The notes under the pieces were generated by a model, which made no database searches, was not told the origin of the DNA, and worked only from the letters and a program-made list of their open reading frames with translations. From the NCBI GenBank assembly GCA_022709995.1, contig JAKLHU010000172.1, forward strand, positions 1-5,581: DNA of 5,581 nt, given 5' to 3'. Shown here one piece after another: positions 1-5,581 of the stretch. Each line of letters opens with the position of its first letter. Within the stretch, counting starts at the first letter, position 1. A program made the translations under genes and the position numbers. This DNA is from Verrucomicrobiota bacterium. Its GTDB lineage: Bacteria; Verrucomicrobiota; Lentisphaeria; Oligosphaerales; Oligosphaeraceae.

Positions 1-240
1 GCCAGCGCCGTCGGCGGCCTCATCGTCGGCGCCACCGGCAGCGCAACCATTGCCATCGACGGCCAGGCCGCCGTGGTTGGCACCATCAACGGCACCGGCC
101 AGGCGACGATCAGCATCGACTCTGCCGCCGTCATCGGCGCCATCGCCTCGCTTACCGGCCAGGCGACGATCAGCATCGACGGACATTCGACCATCATGGG
201 CCTCGGCTACATGACCGGCAGCACCATCGAAAGCGGCGAG
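1..240 (+). repeat. 60-bp in-frame tandem repeats (20-residue protein repeat)
   Basis: Three full 60-bp units lie at 37-96, 97-156 and 157-216, with a partial unit before (1-36) and a decayed start of a fourth at 217-240. The first 24 bases of the second and third units (97-120 and 157-180) are identical, while the second halves have diverged. Each unit encodes 20 residues, beginning G-[SQ]-A-T-I-[AS]-I-D and followed by a variable hydrophobic half. The spacing is exactly 60, so the reading frame is kept. The array continues beyond the left edge. Confidence 0.85.
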
Positions 241-564
241 CTGACCCCGGCCAGCATCGCCGCCGCCGTCTGGAACGCCATGCTCGCCAGCCACCAAACA
301 GCGGGCAGCGCCGGCAAGGCCTTGTCGACCGCCTCCACCGGCGGCGTCGACCTCAACGCCCTGGCCGCCGCCGTCGTCGCCGCGCTCGCCAAGGCGCTCC
401 AGAACGAACTCCCGATCATCGCCGCCGGTGGCGTGCTCAACGGCCGCCAGGCCCGCGCCGGAAGGACGTGGCCATTGATGGACGCCACGACCGTCACGCC
501 GGCGTCCTCGACCTCAAGAATCGGGTCCGACGGCAACTCCGCCAAAGCGAAAGTCTGCCGGTAG
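1..564 (+). CDS. Partial phage-virion-like repeat protein (5' end off window; 3' end doubtful)
   Basis: The frame is open from base 1, so the true start lies outside the window; the ATG at 73 is internal to a repeat and is unlikely to be the start. Residues 1-80 are 20-residue repeats built on the pattern G-[SQ]-A-T-I-[AS]-I-D. They are followed by a segment with ELTPASIAAAVW, then LASHQTAGSAGKAL, and an alanine-rich helix. The pattern VW-x-A-x-L-x-x-H-x-T-x-GS-x-G is one I associate with structural proteins of tailed phages and prophages, so a virion or tail-associated role is inferred from that resemblance; the exact function is not recognised. From about base 450 the frame is only the antisense of the glycoside hydrolase gene, so the last 35 or so residues to the stop at 564 are probably not native. 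The gene is therefore likely truncated at both ends within this window. Confidence 0.5.
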   Translation, partial: ASAVGGLIVGATGSATIAIDGQAAVVGTINGTGQATISIDSAAVIGAIASLTGQATISIDGHSTIMGLGYMTGSTIESGELTPASIAAAVWNAMLASHQTAGSAGKALSTASTGGVDLNALAAAVVAALAKALQNELPIIAAGGVLNGRQARAGRTWPLMDATTVTPASSTSRIGSDGNSAKAKVCR

Positions 565-3344
565 ATGCCAGTGCCGGCAAAAAACGGATAGCCCTGGTCA
601 TTCCAGGCGCCGGTTTTCAAAGCCGGCGCCGGCGCCGCCAGCCGGCCGTCGGAAAGGACCCGGAAGGTTCCGGCCAGCGCCAGCTGCATGATGTTGCCGA
701 TGGTAAACGACAGCAAACCCAGCTGCGGCTGGTTCCAGAAACTCGTCCGCACCCGGACGTAGAAGCTGTTGCGGCCGGGCCGGCAGGCCGCGGCAATAGC
801 GTAGCGCCGGTTGTTCTGATCCCAAAGCGCCGCCGCCGACCAGGCCTTGATCTCAGCGCCATTGATGAACACATTCAGGCAACTGTCATCGTCGACGACC
901 AGACCCAGGTCAGCCAGGATTTCCGCCAGATCAAAATCGCCGCGCAGCCAGTAGTGCTCGGACTCGGCCCGGCAAACCGCAAAGGGACTGCTCTGGGCCA
1001 GGACCGGCTGCCACATGCCCGGCACGCCGAGTCCGCCGGTCCGGGGCCAGTCTTCCCGCAGACCGAGGTCCAGCGGATCAAGGCACGTCTTCTGGGCCGG
1101 GACAAAGTGATTTTCCGGCTCGGCTAGAAACTGCCAGTCGCGGGCCAGGGTCAGAACCGGGCGTTCATCCAGGCGCATCCAAGTCGCCAAACGCCCCAGA
1201 GGGCAAGCGTCCGGAGTCGCTTCGCTTCCTACCCGAAATATAAAAGACTGGTTATCCGCCAAGGTGAAAGTCTGCGAAAAACCGTTGTCCTCCCCCGCTC
1301 CGGGCAGGGAGCAGACCGCGCCGCTGTCCGGATCAAGCAGCTCCGTCACCGGCCCGAGGCGGTGGCGAAGAGTCAAAGTCTTGGCGCCGGGCAGCTGGTT
1401 GGCGACCAGCAGCAGGGCGTCGCCATCGTCGTCCCGGCGCAGAGCCGTGATGACGTCATCCGCCCCGGCGCCGGTGATCGTGTACGGCGGCGCCAGACTG
1501 CCTGCCACAGCGGCCGCCAGACGGGCTTTGAAATCGGGATGCGAACTGGCGATGACCTCGCTCACCTCCGCCAGCCTGCCGCCGCCAAGGACCTGCGGAA
1601 CGGCGTCGACCGCCACCAGACGGCCGCCGGCGGCCGCAAACGCAGACAAGACCGTCGCCACCGCGGCGTCAAGATAAAGCACATGCGGCAGGATGACGAC
1701 TCGAAACCGGCTGGCCGGAGCCGCGATGACCCCGCCGGCAGCCGTGGCCTCCCCTGCTGGAAACATGTCTTCAAAAAGAATCTCGAAGTCGAGATGCCCG
1801 CGGACCAGGGCGTCCAGAGTCCGGTTGAAGGCGTCGGCATGGGCGGCCAGGGGCTCCGGCTCGCCCGGCCCCATCGGCGTCGCCGCCACCTGGGTCGTCT
1901 GCGGATAAAGCACGGCCAGCCCGGTTTCCAAGCGCCCGCTCGCCGCAAAGCGCGACAGCCGCGCCGAACATTCGGCGAAAAGCCGGTACAACCCCCACCA
2001 AGGCTGGGTGAAATGTTTGCCGGCGCCGGTCCGCTTGCGGAAATCCGCGATGGTATAGATGAGGGTGTTGTCGTTGATCAGATTGATGCCGAGCGCCGCC
2101 AGCCAGTCGTTGATGACTTTCTGCTCGGCCAGGTCGGCCGTGAACGGCCGCACGCCAAACGCCTCGCACATGGTGCGCACGGCGCCGGAATAGCGCGCCA
2201 TGGCGCTGATGCGCTTCGCCGTCATGATCAGCGACCGGGCGCCGCCCCGGTACCACAGAGGACGCCCATAGACCTTCTGCATGGCGAACGACGTGTTGCA
2301 CCCCAGCAGATCCATGCCCGGAACCGGAATGTGCCGCAAGGCGACGTGGATGTCGCCATTGCGGGCAATGGCCTGCCGCATGTCGGCGACGACTTCCTCG
2401 TAGATCATGTGCCCGGTCAATTCGACCCCGCGCTCGGAACACCACACCGCCAGCATCTGCAGATTGTCGCCGAACAGCTCGGCGACCAACTGCCAGTAAT
2501 CGGCCCGGACCCGGGCGGAACCAGGCAGGTCGGCAAAAATCCGCGGCAGCTCCGGAATCAGATCATAGCCGTATCGGTCCTGGAACCGCCCCGGCAGGGC
2601 GGGCGTCCACGGAATGGAAAAATCCTGATAGGCGTGCGTCTGCGGTTCGTCAAAGAAAAAGCCCTTCAGCGTTTGCCCGAATTCATCCTGAAAGCGCTCG
2701 TAGTACTGCTCGTGGATGTAGCTCATCCACGCCTTGAAGGCGTCTTGGTTGAGGAGATCGAGCTGACCGCGCTGGCCCCACGAATCAACCAGACCGTTGC
2801 AATTGAGGGATGAGCCGTTGGACGTCTTCTTCAGCACCAGCATCAGAGTGCCGCCAGTCTCGCTCGCATTTCGCCAGACGTCGTTTTCCCGGGGCGGCAT
2901 CGGCTTCAGGACGGCGCCGTCGCCGGTTTTCCAGAAGGCCGCATAGACCTGCACGGCCGCGTCCAGATAGTATGTCTCCCCGGGCTGCAAATCGACGGCC
3001 AGGCTGGACAGATGCCAGGAGCGGTATTCGGGATGCTCCTTGACGGCCCGGCCGCCGGCGGTCCCGCTCGGCCAATTCAATTCGTCGTATATCCACGCCT
3101 TCATGCCCCGCCGCCGGCATTCCGCCAGCGTGAAACCGATGTACTCAAACCAGCTTTCCTGCAAAAACAACGGATACTCAAGACCATAAATCGGAAAAAT
3201 GAAAAATTCATAAATGCCCTGCCGGCGCATGTCATCCAGCTGCCGGGTCATGCCGTCTTTGGTCAGCCGGCCAGTCCACGCCCACCACGGGACCGGATGG
3301 TATTCCGGGCCGGGACACCCAAACGAGGCTGAAAGCGATGACAT
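207..3344 (-). CDS. Large GH106-like glycoside hydrolase (alpha-L-rhamnosidase clan), C-terminus replaced
   Basis: Predicted glycoside hydrolase of 1045 residues, about 968 of them native. No signal peptide is visible, so it is probably cytoplasmic. Residues 15-470 look like the catalytic barrel of GH106-like enzymes: PWWAW (19-23), YDELNWPSG (86-94), FFFDEP (229-234), TGHMIYEE (310-317), MDLLGC (344-349), CEAFG (393-397) and the tract from NDW (412) to ARLS (461-464). Acidic residues in YDE, DEP, YEE and CEAFG are candidates for catalysis or metal binding; I cannot assign them individually. Residues 515-600 resemble an amidotransferase-like fold (VVILPHVLYLD), 625-706 a beta-sandwich, and 720-968 two galactose-binding-like domains. 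The second of these stops abruptly at about residue 968, roughly 50 residues short of what the fold needs; residues 969-1045 are antisense of phage-like DNA. The ATG at 3344 is supported by AAGGAG seven bases upstream. The likely substrate is a rhamnose-containing or related glycan; exact specificity is unknown. Confidence 0.85.
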   Translation of the reverse strand: MSSLSASFGCPGPEYHPVPWWAWTGRLTKDGMTRQLDDMRRQGIYEFFIFPIYGLEYPLFLQESWFEYIGFTLAECRRRGMKAWIYDELNWPSGTAGGRAVKEHPEYRSWHLSSLAVDLQPGETYYLDAAVQVYAAFWKTGDGAVLKPMPPRENDVWRNASETGGTLMLVLKKTSNGSSLNCNGLVDSWGQRGQLDLLNQDAFKAWMSYIHEQYYERFQDEFGQTLKGFFFDEPQTHAYQDFSIPWTPALPGRFQDRYGYDLIPELPRIFADLPGSARVRADYWQLVAELFGDNLQMLAVWCSERGVELTGHMIYEEVVADMRQAIARNGDIHVALRHIPVPGMDLLGCNTSFAMQKVYGRPLWYRGGARSLIMTAKRISAMARYSGAVRTMCEAFGVRPFTADLAEQKVINDWLAALGINLINDNTLIYTIADFRKRTGAGKHFTQPWWGLYRLFAECSARLSRFAASGRLETGLAVLYPQTTQVAATPMGPGEPEPLAAHADAFNRTLDALVRGHLDFEILFEDMFPAGEATAAGGVIAAPASRFRVVILPHVLYLDAAVATVLSAFAAAGGRLVAVDAVPQVLGGGRLAEVSEVIASSHPDFKARLAAAVAGSLAPPYTITGAGADDVITALRRDDDGDALLLVANQLPGAKTLTLRHRLGPVTELLDPDSGAVCSLPGAGEDNGFSQTFTLADNQSFIFRVGSEATPDACPLGRLATWMRLDERPVLTLARDWQFLAEPENHFVPAQKTCLDPLDLGLREDWPRTGGLGVPGMWQPVLAQSSPFAVCRAESEHYWLRGDFDLAEILADLGLVVDDDSCLNVFINGAEIKAWSAAALWDQNNRRYAIAAACRPGRNSFYVRVRTSFWNQPQLGLLSFTIGNIMQLALAGTFRVLSDGRLAAPAPALKTGAWNDQGYPFFAGTGIYRQTFALAELPSDPILEVEDAGVTVVASINGHVLPARAWRPLSTPPAAMIGSSFWSALASAATTAAARALRSTPPVEAVDKALPALPAVWWLASMAFQTAAAMLAGVSSPLSMVLPVM
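441..470. other. Apparent junction between phage-like DNA and glycoside hydrolase gene
   Basis: Left of this point the plus strand has protein-like phage sequence. Right of it the minus strand has well-conserved hydrolase sequence, ending in a typical beta-sandwich strand (VTVVASINGH, then LPARAWRP, residues 950-968). Beyond residue 968 the hydrolase frame loses resemblance to its family and turns into alanine/serine-rich antisense of the phage frame. The plus-strand frame similarly becomes hydrolase antisense. The two sequences meet in a very GC-rich stretch, which could supply microhomology for a real recombination or for an assembly mis-join. The boundary is placed by protein resemblance only, to within about 30 bases. 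Confidence 0.55.
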
Positions 3345-3351
3345 GATTCAG

Positions 3352-3357
3352 CTCCTT
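3352..3357 (-). promoter_or_regulatory. Shine-Dalgarno of the glycoside hydrolase
   Basis: On the minus strand the sequence AAGGAG lies seven bases before the ATG at 3344. This is a near-ideal ribosome binding site, and it fixes that ATG as the start in preference to internal methionines at residues 32 and 39. Confidence 0.8.
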
Positions 3358-3387
3358 GCGCACGCTGTTTTTTGGATGAACACCACC

Positions 3388-3418
3388 GCCATAAGGGCGC
3401 CGGCGCCGGCGATGTCAA
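3388..3418 (-). promoter_or_regulatory. Candidate promoter for the glycoside hydrolase
   Basis: On the minus strand a perfect TTGACA (3418-3413) is followed after 19 bases by TATGGC (3393-3388), about 45 bases upstream of the hydrolase start. The -10 match is weak and the spacing long, so this is tentative. The spacer contains a 14-bp perfect palindrome (CGCCGGCGCCGGCG, 3398-3411) that could be a binding site, or simply a product of the GGCGCC-rich composition. A second minus-strand TTGACA at 3506-3501 has no convincing -10. Confidence 0.3.
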
Positions 3419-3514
3419 CGCCAAGCGCGCGCGACAAATTTGGAGGAGGCCCCCTCTTGGGTGGGTGGGCTTGATTTCTGGACACGGTGGGAAAAATAGT
3501 TGTCAAAGGCACAT

Positions 3515-3542
3515 TTTACAAACGGTTTTAAGCAGTATCATC
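3515..3542 (+). promoter_or_regulatory. Candidate plus-strand promoter in AT-rich intergenic stretch
   Basis: TTTACA (3515-3520) and TATCAT (3537-3542) each match the sigma-70 consensus at five of six positions, with a 16-base spacer. They sit in the only clearly AT-rich stretch of the window (about 3486-3552). Transcription from here would run through the 82-bp hairpin repeats towards the membrane protease-like gene about 400 bases downstream. Either a long leader or a separate RNA would result. It is not known whether the organism's main sigma factor uses this consensus. Confidence 0.35.
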
Positions 3543-3690
3543 TGAAATAGTCACTTGCATGGCTATCGCTTACGCTTTCCTCGCCACCGGTTTCCGCGAC
3601 CCGAGCGCACCCCAATGCATCGGCGGTTCTGCCTGAGAGCAAGGCTATATCGAAAGCTCGCAAGCTGCGTCACCCCATCCCGACAAGTCC

Positions 3691-3720
3691 CCCGCGACCG
3701 GATACGCTGCTGGTCGCGGG
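3691..3720. repeat. Hairpin 1 of repeat copy 1 (9-bp perfect stem)
   Basis: CCCGCGACC (3691-3699) and GGTCGCGGG (3712-3720) are perfect inverted repeats around a 12-base loop. In copy 2 the same element (3773-3781 and 3794-3802) has one mismatch caused by the G-to-A change at 3800. No T tract follows on either strand, so it does not look like a standard intrinsic terminator. Confidence 0.8.
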
Positions 3721-3807
3721 AGCAGGTCGCTGCCGCCGACCGCGACTGACTTCACCCCATCCCGACAAGTCCCCCGCGACCGGATACGCTGCTGGTCGCA
3801 GGAGCAG

Positions 3808-3828
3808 GTCGCGGCCGCCGACCGCGAC
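3808..3828. repeat. Hairpin 2 of repeat copy 2 (7-bp perfect stem)
   Basis: GTCGCGG (3808-3814) and CCGCGAC (3822-3828) are perfect inverted repeats around a 7-base loop. In copy 1 (3726-3732 and 3740-3746) the stem has one mismatch, from T at 3731. Because the arms of hairpins 1 and 2 share the GTCGCGG/CCGCGAC core, arms from different hairpins or copies could also pair with each other. Confidence 0.75.
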
Positions 3829-3903
3829 TGACTTCACCCCACCCCGACAAGTCCCATGCCGCCAGGTAGACTTTGGTCGCGGCCGGCGCCGGGCTCAGAT
3901 GGC

Positions 3904-3931
3904 TTGTATTTTCCAGCCCGGGATTTATCTT
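3904..3931 (+). promoter_or_regulatory. Candidate promoter of the membrane protease-like gene
   Basis: TTGTAT (3904-3909) and TATCTT (3926-3931) are separated by 16 bases. A start of transcription about seven bases past the -10 element would fall at or near the ATG at 3938, which would make the message leaderless or nearly so. This fits the absence of any purine-rich ribosome binding site before that ATG. The match to consensus is moderate. Confidence 0.4.
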
Positions 3932-3937
3932 AAAATC

Positions 3938-4621
3938 ATGAAACGTTTTGGGCACCTCCTGCTCCAGGGACTGGCGATTCTGCTCATGGTGTTTGTCGGC
4001 GTCGCGCTGATCGCCTGCTCTTGGCAGCTGGCCTCGGCCCTCTCCAACAACCGCCTGGCGCTTCTCTGCGGCATCGGCTTTCTGGCCGGAATCTGCGTTT
4101 TTCCCTATTTTCGGCTGGTGCCCGTCTATGTCTGCGGCCATGAACTCACCCATTGGCTGACGGCCAAGTTGTTCATGCGGGAAACTGGAAAATTCTCGAT
4201 AAAAATGGCCCGTGGCCAAGTCCAGGTGAAAAATCCCAATGTCTGGATCATCCTGTCGCCATACATTCTGCCATTTCACCTTCTCGTGCTGATGGGCCTG
4301 TACGGTCTGCTGCTGTTCATCATCGAACCCATGCCGGCACTGGTCGTCCGCGTTGTTGCCGGCTGCCTCGGCGCCGCCTACGCCTATCACCTCGTCTTGA
4401 CCTTCATCGCCATCAAGGCGGGACAGCAAGACCTCCGCTTCAAGGGGGCCGTCTTCTCCATGTGCATCATCATCACCGGGAACATCGGCTTCCTGTTCCT
4501 GGTCTTGATGTTCGCCACCCGACAATGGCAGACCGCCGGGCGGCTGCTCCTCCAGCAATGCCTGACGCAAGCCGGATGGATCACCAACGCCGTCCAATAC
4601 GCCTACCACTCCTTCACCTGA
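3938..4621 (+). CDS. Integral membrane M50-like zinc metalloprotease homologue
   Basis: A 227-residue membrane protein from the ATG at 3938. Hydrophobic segments lie at about residues 7-28, 38-66, 101-130, 134-159 and 171-193. HELTH (68-72) at the end of the second segment is the HExxH zinc-binding motif, with H68 and H72 as ligands and E69 as the catalytic glutamate. GQQDL (162-166), just before the last segment, offers D165 as a possible third ligand. This arrangement in a membrane protein is that of site-2-type (M50-like) proteases, although the canonical NPDG-type motif is not evident and no substrate can be named. There is no PDZ domain. The frame extends to an ATG at 3899, but those 13 codons are unlike the rest of the gene and overlap promoter-like sequence, so 3938 is preferred; neither start has a Shine-Dalgarno. 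The DUF3014 gene follows 67 bases downstream on the same strand, suggesting co-transcription and perhaps a shared envelope role. Confidence 0.75.
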   Translation: MKRFGHLLLQGLAILLMVFVGVALIACSWQLASALSNNRLALLCGIGFLAGICVFPYFRLVPVYVCGHELTHWLTAKLFMRETGKFSIKMARGQVQVKNPNVWIILSPYILPFHLLVLMGLYGLLLFIIEPMPALVVRVVAGCLGAAYAYHLVLTFIAIKAGQQDLRFKGAVFSMCIIITGNIGFLFLVLMFATRQWQTAGRLLLQQCLTQAGWITNAVQYAYHSFT

Positions 4622-4675
4622 TCGGGCCGTTCGGCCTGGAAAAAACCTCGAAATCAGCCACGGTCGGCAATCTCC

Positions 4676-4680
4676 AAGGA
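4676..4680 (+). promoter_or_regulatory. Shine-Dalgarno of the DUF3014 gene
   Basis: AAGGA is followed by eight bases, six of them C, and then the ATG at 4689. This supports translation from that ATG and contrasts with the upstream gene, which has no such site. Confidence 0.65.
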
Positions 4681-4688
4681 TACCCCCC

Positions 4689-5581
4689 ATGCCCCTGCTC
4701 TGGCGCAAAATCTGCATCTATGGCATCCCGCCGCTGGCCATGCTCATCGGCGCCGTCATCTATCAGGTGACCAAGACCGACCCGCCGCCGGCTAAACAGC
4801 CCCCCGCCGCGGCCCAGCCCCCATCGCCGCCGTTGCCGCCGCCACTGCCGGAACTGGATCCGGCCGGGTCGCCTTCCACGCCCGGCCTCGACCCGGCTGC
4901 ACCGGCAACGCCATCCGACAGCGCCGCCGCCAAGCCGGAAGACGCCCCGCCCCTGACCCTGCAGCTGGCCACCCAAACTCTGACCGCCCTGGCCGCCCAC
5001 CTGAGTTCAAATCCACTCTGGCTGAAATGGCTCGGGCAATCGGACATCATCCTCCGCTTCGTGCGCCTGCTGGACGACGTCAGCCAGGGCGACCGACCGC
5101 TCGCCGCCTGTGACTTCCTCCACTCCCAGCAGGCTTTCTCGGCGATCCGCGCCGAGGACGGCGACGCCTGGATCATCGCGCCGTCAGCCGCCGCCCGCTA
5201 TGACTTCGCCGCCGATGTCTTCTGCTCCCTGGACCCCGACGCCGTCGCCAAACTCTATCCGCGCCTGGAACCGGCTCTGCAGGAGGCACTGGCCAAACTC
5301 GGCTACCGCGACCGCCAGTTCCGGGAGATTCTCACCTCCGCCTGCACCGCCATCCTCAGCACCCCCGTCGTCGAAGCCGACGCCCGCCTGGTCGCCACGG
5401 ACAAGGACGGCGCCATCTGCCACTGGCAGAATCCCGAACTGGAAGCCCTCACCGACGCCCAGAAACTCTTCCTCCGCCTCGGCGCGAGCAACACCGCCCG
5501 CATTCGCACCCACCTCCAAACCCTCGCCCAAGCCCTATCTGCAGGCACTCGCGCGGGCAGGCGTGCGTCGCGAAGAAGCGC
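4689..5581 (+). CDS. Membrane-anchored DUF3014 family protein, 3' end off window
   Basis: The frame is open from the ATG at 4689 to the right edge (297 codons). Residues 8-26 form one hydrophobic segment after a short basic N terminus, probably an uncleaved anchor with the rest outside the cytoplasm. Residues 31-88 are a proline/alanine-rich linker. Residues 90-283 match the layout I know for DUF3014: LSSNPLWLKWL (105-115), then ILRFVRLLDDVSQGDRP (121-137), YDFAADVFCSLD with LYPRLEPAL (171-197), LGYRD (204-208), TPVVEA (225-230), and the closing NPELEALTDAQKLFLRLG (248-265). The biochemical function of this family is not established. The start is supported by AAGGA eight bases upstream. The family usually ends soon after the helix at 268-283; here the frame continues with TRAGRRASRRS and poor codons, so a frameshift or junction near 5536 is possible. 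It follows the M50-like gene by 67 bases. Confidence 0.75.
   Translation, partial: MPLLWRKICIYGIPPLAMLIGAVIYQVTKTDPPPAKQPPAAAQPPSPPLPPPLPELDPAGSPSTPGLDPAAPATPSDSAAAKPEDAPPLTLQLATQTLTALAAHLSSNPLWLKWLGQSDIILRFVRLLDDVSQGDRPLAACDFLHSQQAFSAIRAEDGDAWIIAPSAAARYDFAADVFCSLDPDAVAKLYPRLEPALQEALAKLGYRDRQFREILTSACTAILSTPVVEADARLVATDKDGAICHWQNPELEALTDAQKLFLRLGASNTARIRTHLQTLAQALSAGTRAGRRASRRS

Larger units (their letters stand above)
3670..3859. repeat. 82-bp tandem direct repeat, two full copies plus a degenerate third
   Basis: Copies at 3670-3751 and 3752-3833 are identical at 80 of 82 positions (differences at 3718/3800 and 3731/3813). A third copy begins at 3834 with the same 22-base start (one change, at 3842) and then decays after about 3855, though a GGTCGCGG motif reappears near 3874-3881. 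Every full copy contains two inverted repeats, described separately. The repeat does not keep a plausible reading frame, so it looks non-coding. Tandem duplication with little divergence suggests either recent expansion or selection on structure. Confidence 0.9.
3345..3937. other. Divergent intergenic region without a supported gene
   Basis: This stretch separates the minus-strand hydrolase from the plus-strand membrane protein. From left to right it holds the hydrolase ribosome binding site and putative promoter, an AT-rich block around 3486-3552, an unremarkable stretch to about 3669, the 82-bp tandem repeats to about 3860, and a promoter-like sequence just before 3938. Short open frames here (for example 3555-3749, rich in arginine and proline) have no ribosome binding site and run into the repeats, so I see no protein gene. 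Confidence 0.65.

Noticed and set aside
468..1127. Plus-strand open frame of 219 codons right of the junction
   Set aside because: It is antisense to the C-terminal beta-sandwich domains of the hydrolase and shows no protein-like motif.
1362..2813. Long plus-strand open frame (483 codons) opposite the glycoside hydrolase
   Set aside because: It lies entirely antisense to strongly family-like hydrolase sequence, is rich in Arg, Gln, Gly and Pro as antisense GC-rich frames are, and has no recognisable motif.
3555..3749. Small plus-strand protein in the intergenic region
   Set aside because: It has no ribosome binding site, has an arginine- and proline-rich composition typical of non-coding GC-rich DNA, and its end lies in the tandem repeat.
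3670..3859. CRISPR array
   Set aside because: The units are contiguous 82-bp repeats that are near-identical throughout, with no unique spacers and no cas genes in the window.
4624..4645. Intrinsic terminator between the M50-like and DUF3014 genes
   Set aside because: GGCC-GTTC-GGCC gives only a short stem and is followed by an A tract rather than T on the plus strand; on the minus strand the T tract precedes the stem.
3752..4717. Minus-strand open frame of 321 codons opposite the membrane protein gene
   Set aside because: It is antisense to a clear multi-pass membrane protein with HELTH, has a low-complexity Gln/Asp/Gly-rich composition, and ends inside the tandem repeats.
4614..5531. Minus-strand open frames opposite the DUF3014 gene
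   Set aside because: Their glycine-, arginine- and serine-rich composition comes from reading the proline/alanine codons of DUF3014 in antisense; the plus strand matches the family.

Overview
The window is GC-rich bacterial DNA with dense GCC/GGC/CTG/CGC codon use. It carries one large glycoside hydrolase gene on the minus strand, an intergenic region with tandem structured repeats, and two plus-strand genes for membrane-associated proteins. The hydrolase resembles the large cytoplasmic GH106-like enzymes (alpha-L-rhamnosidase clan) that are numerous in Lentisphaerae, Verrucomicrobia and Planctomycetes. I therefore lean towards an uncultured PVC-group bacterium, but this is inference and no phylogenetic marker gene is present.

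Layout. Positions 1 to about 450: the 3' part of a plus-strand gene with 20-residue repeats and a phage-virion-like segment, open at the left edge. About 441-470: an abrupt change from this phage-like sequence to the antisense strand of the hydrolase. About 450-3344 (minus): the hydrolase, complete at its N terminus with a good Shine-Dalgarno, but apparently missing the end of its last beta-sandwich domain. Its reading frame runs to a stop at 207 only by crossing antisense phage-like DNA. 3345-3937: a divergent intergenic region holding an AT-rich promoter-like stretch and two near-identical 82-bp tandem repeats plus a degenerate third copy, each able to form two hairpins. 3938-4621 (plus): a small integral membrane protein with an HELTH zinc-protease motif, M50-like. 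4689-5581 (plus): a membrane-anchored DUF3014 protein with a proline-rich linker, running off the right edge.

How the genes relate. The membrane protease-like gene and the DUF3014 gene are 67 bases apart on the same strand and may be co-transcribed. The hydrolase is divergent from them and probably degrades rhamnose-containing or related plant or algal glycans after uptake. Nothing in the sequence links the phage-like segment to the rest. The most notable points are the chimeric-looking hydrolase/phage junction, the hairpin-forming 82-bp repeats downstream of a promoter-like sequence, and the little-studied pairing of an M50-like protein with a DUF3014 protein.
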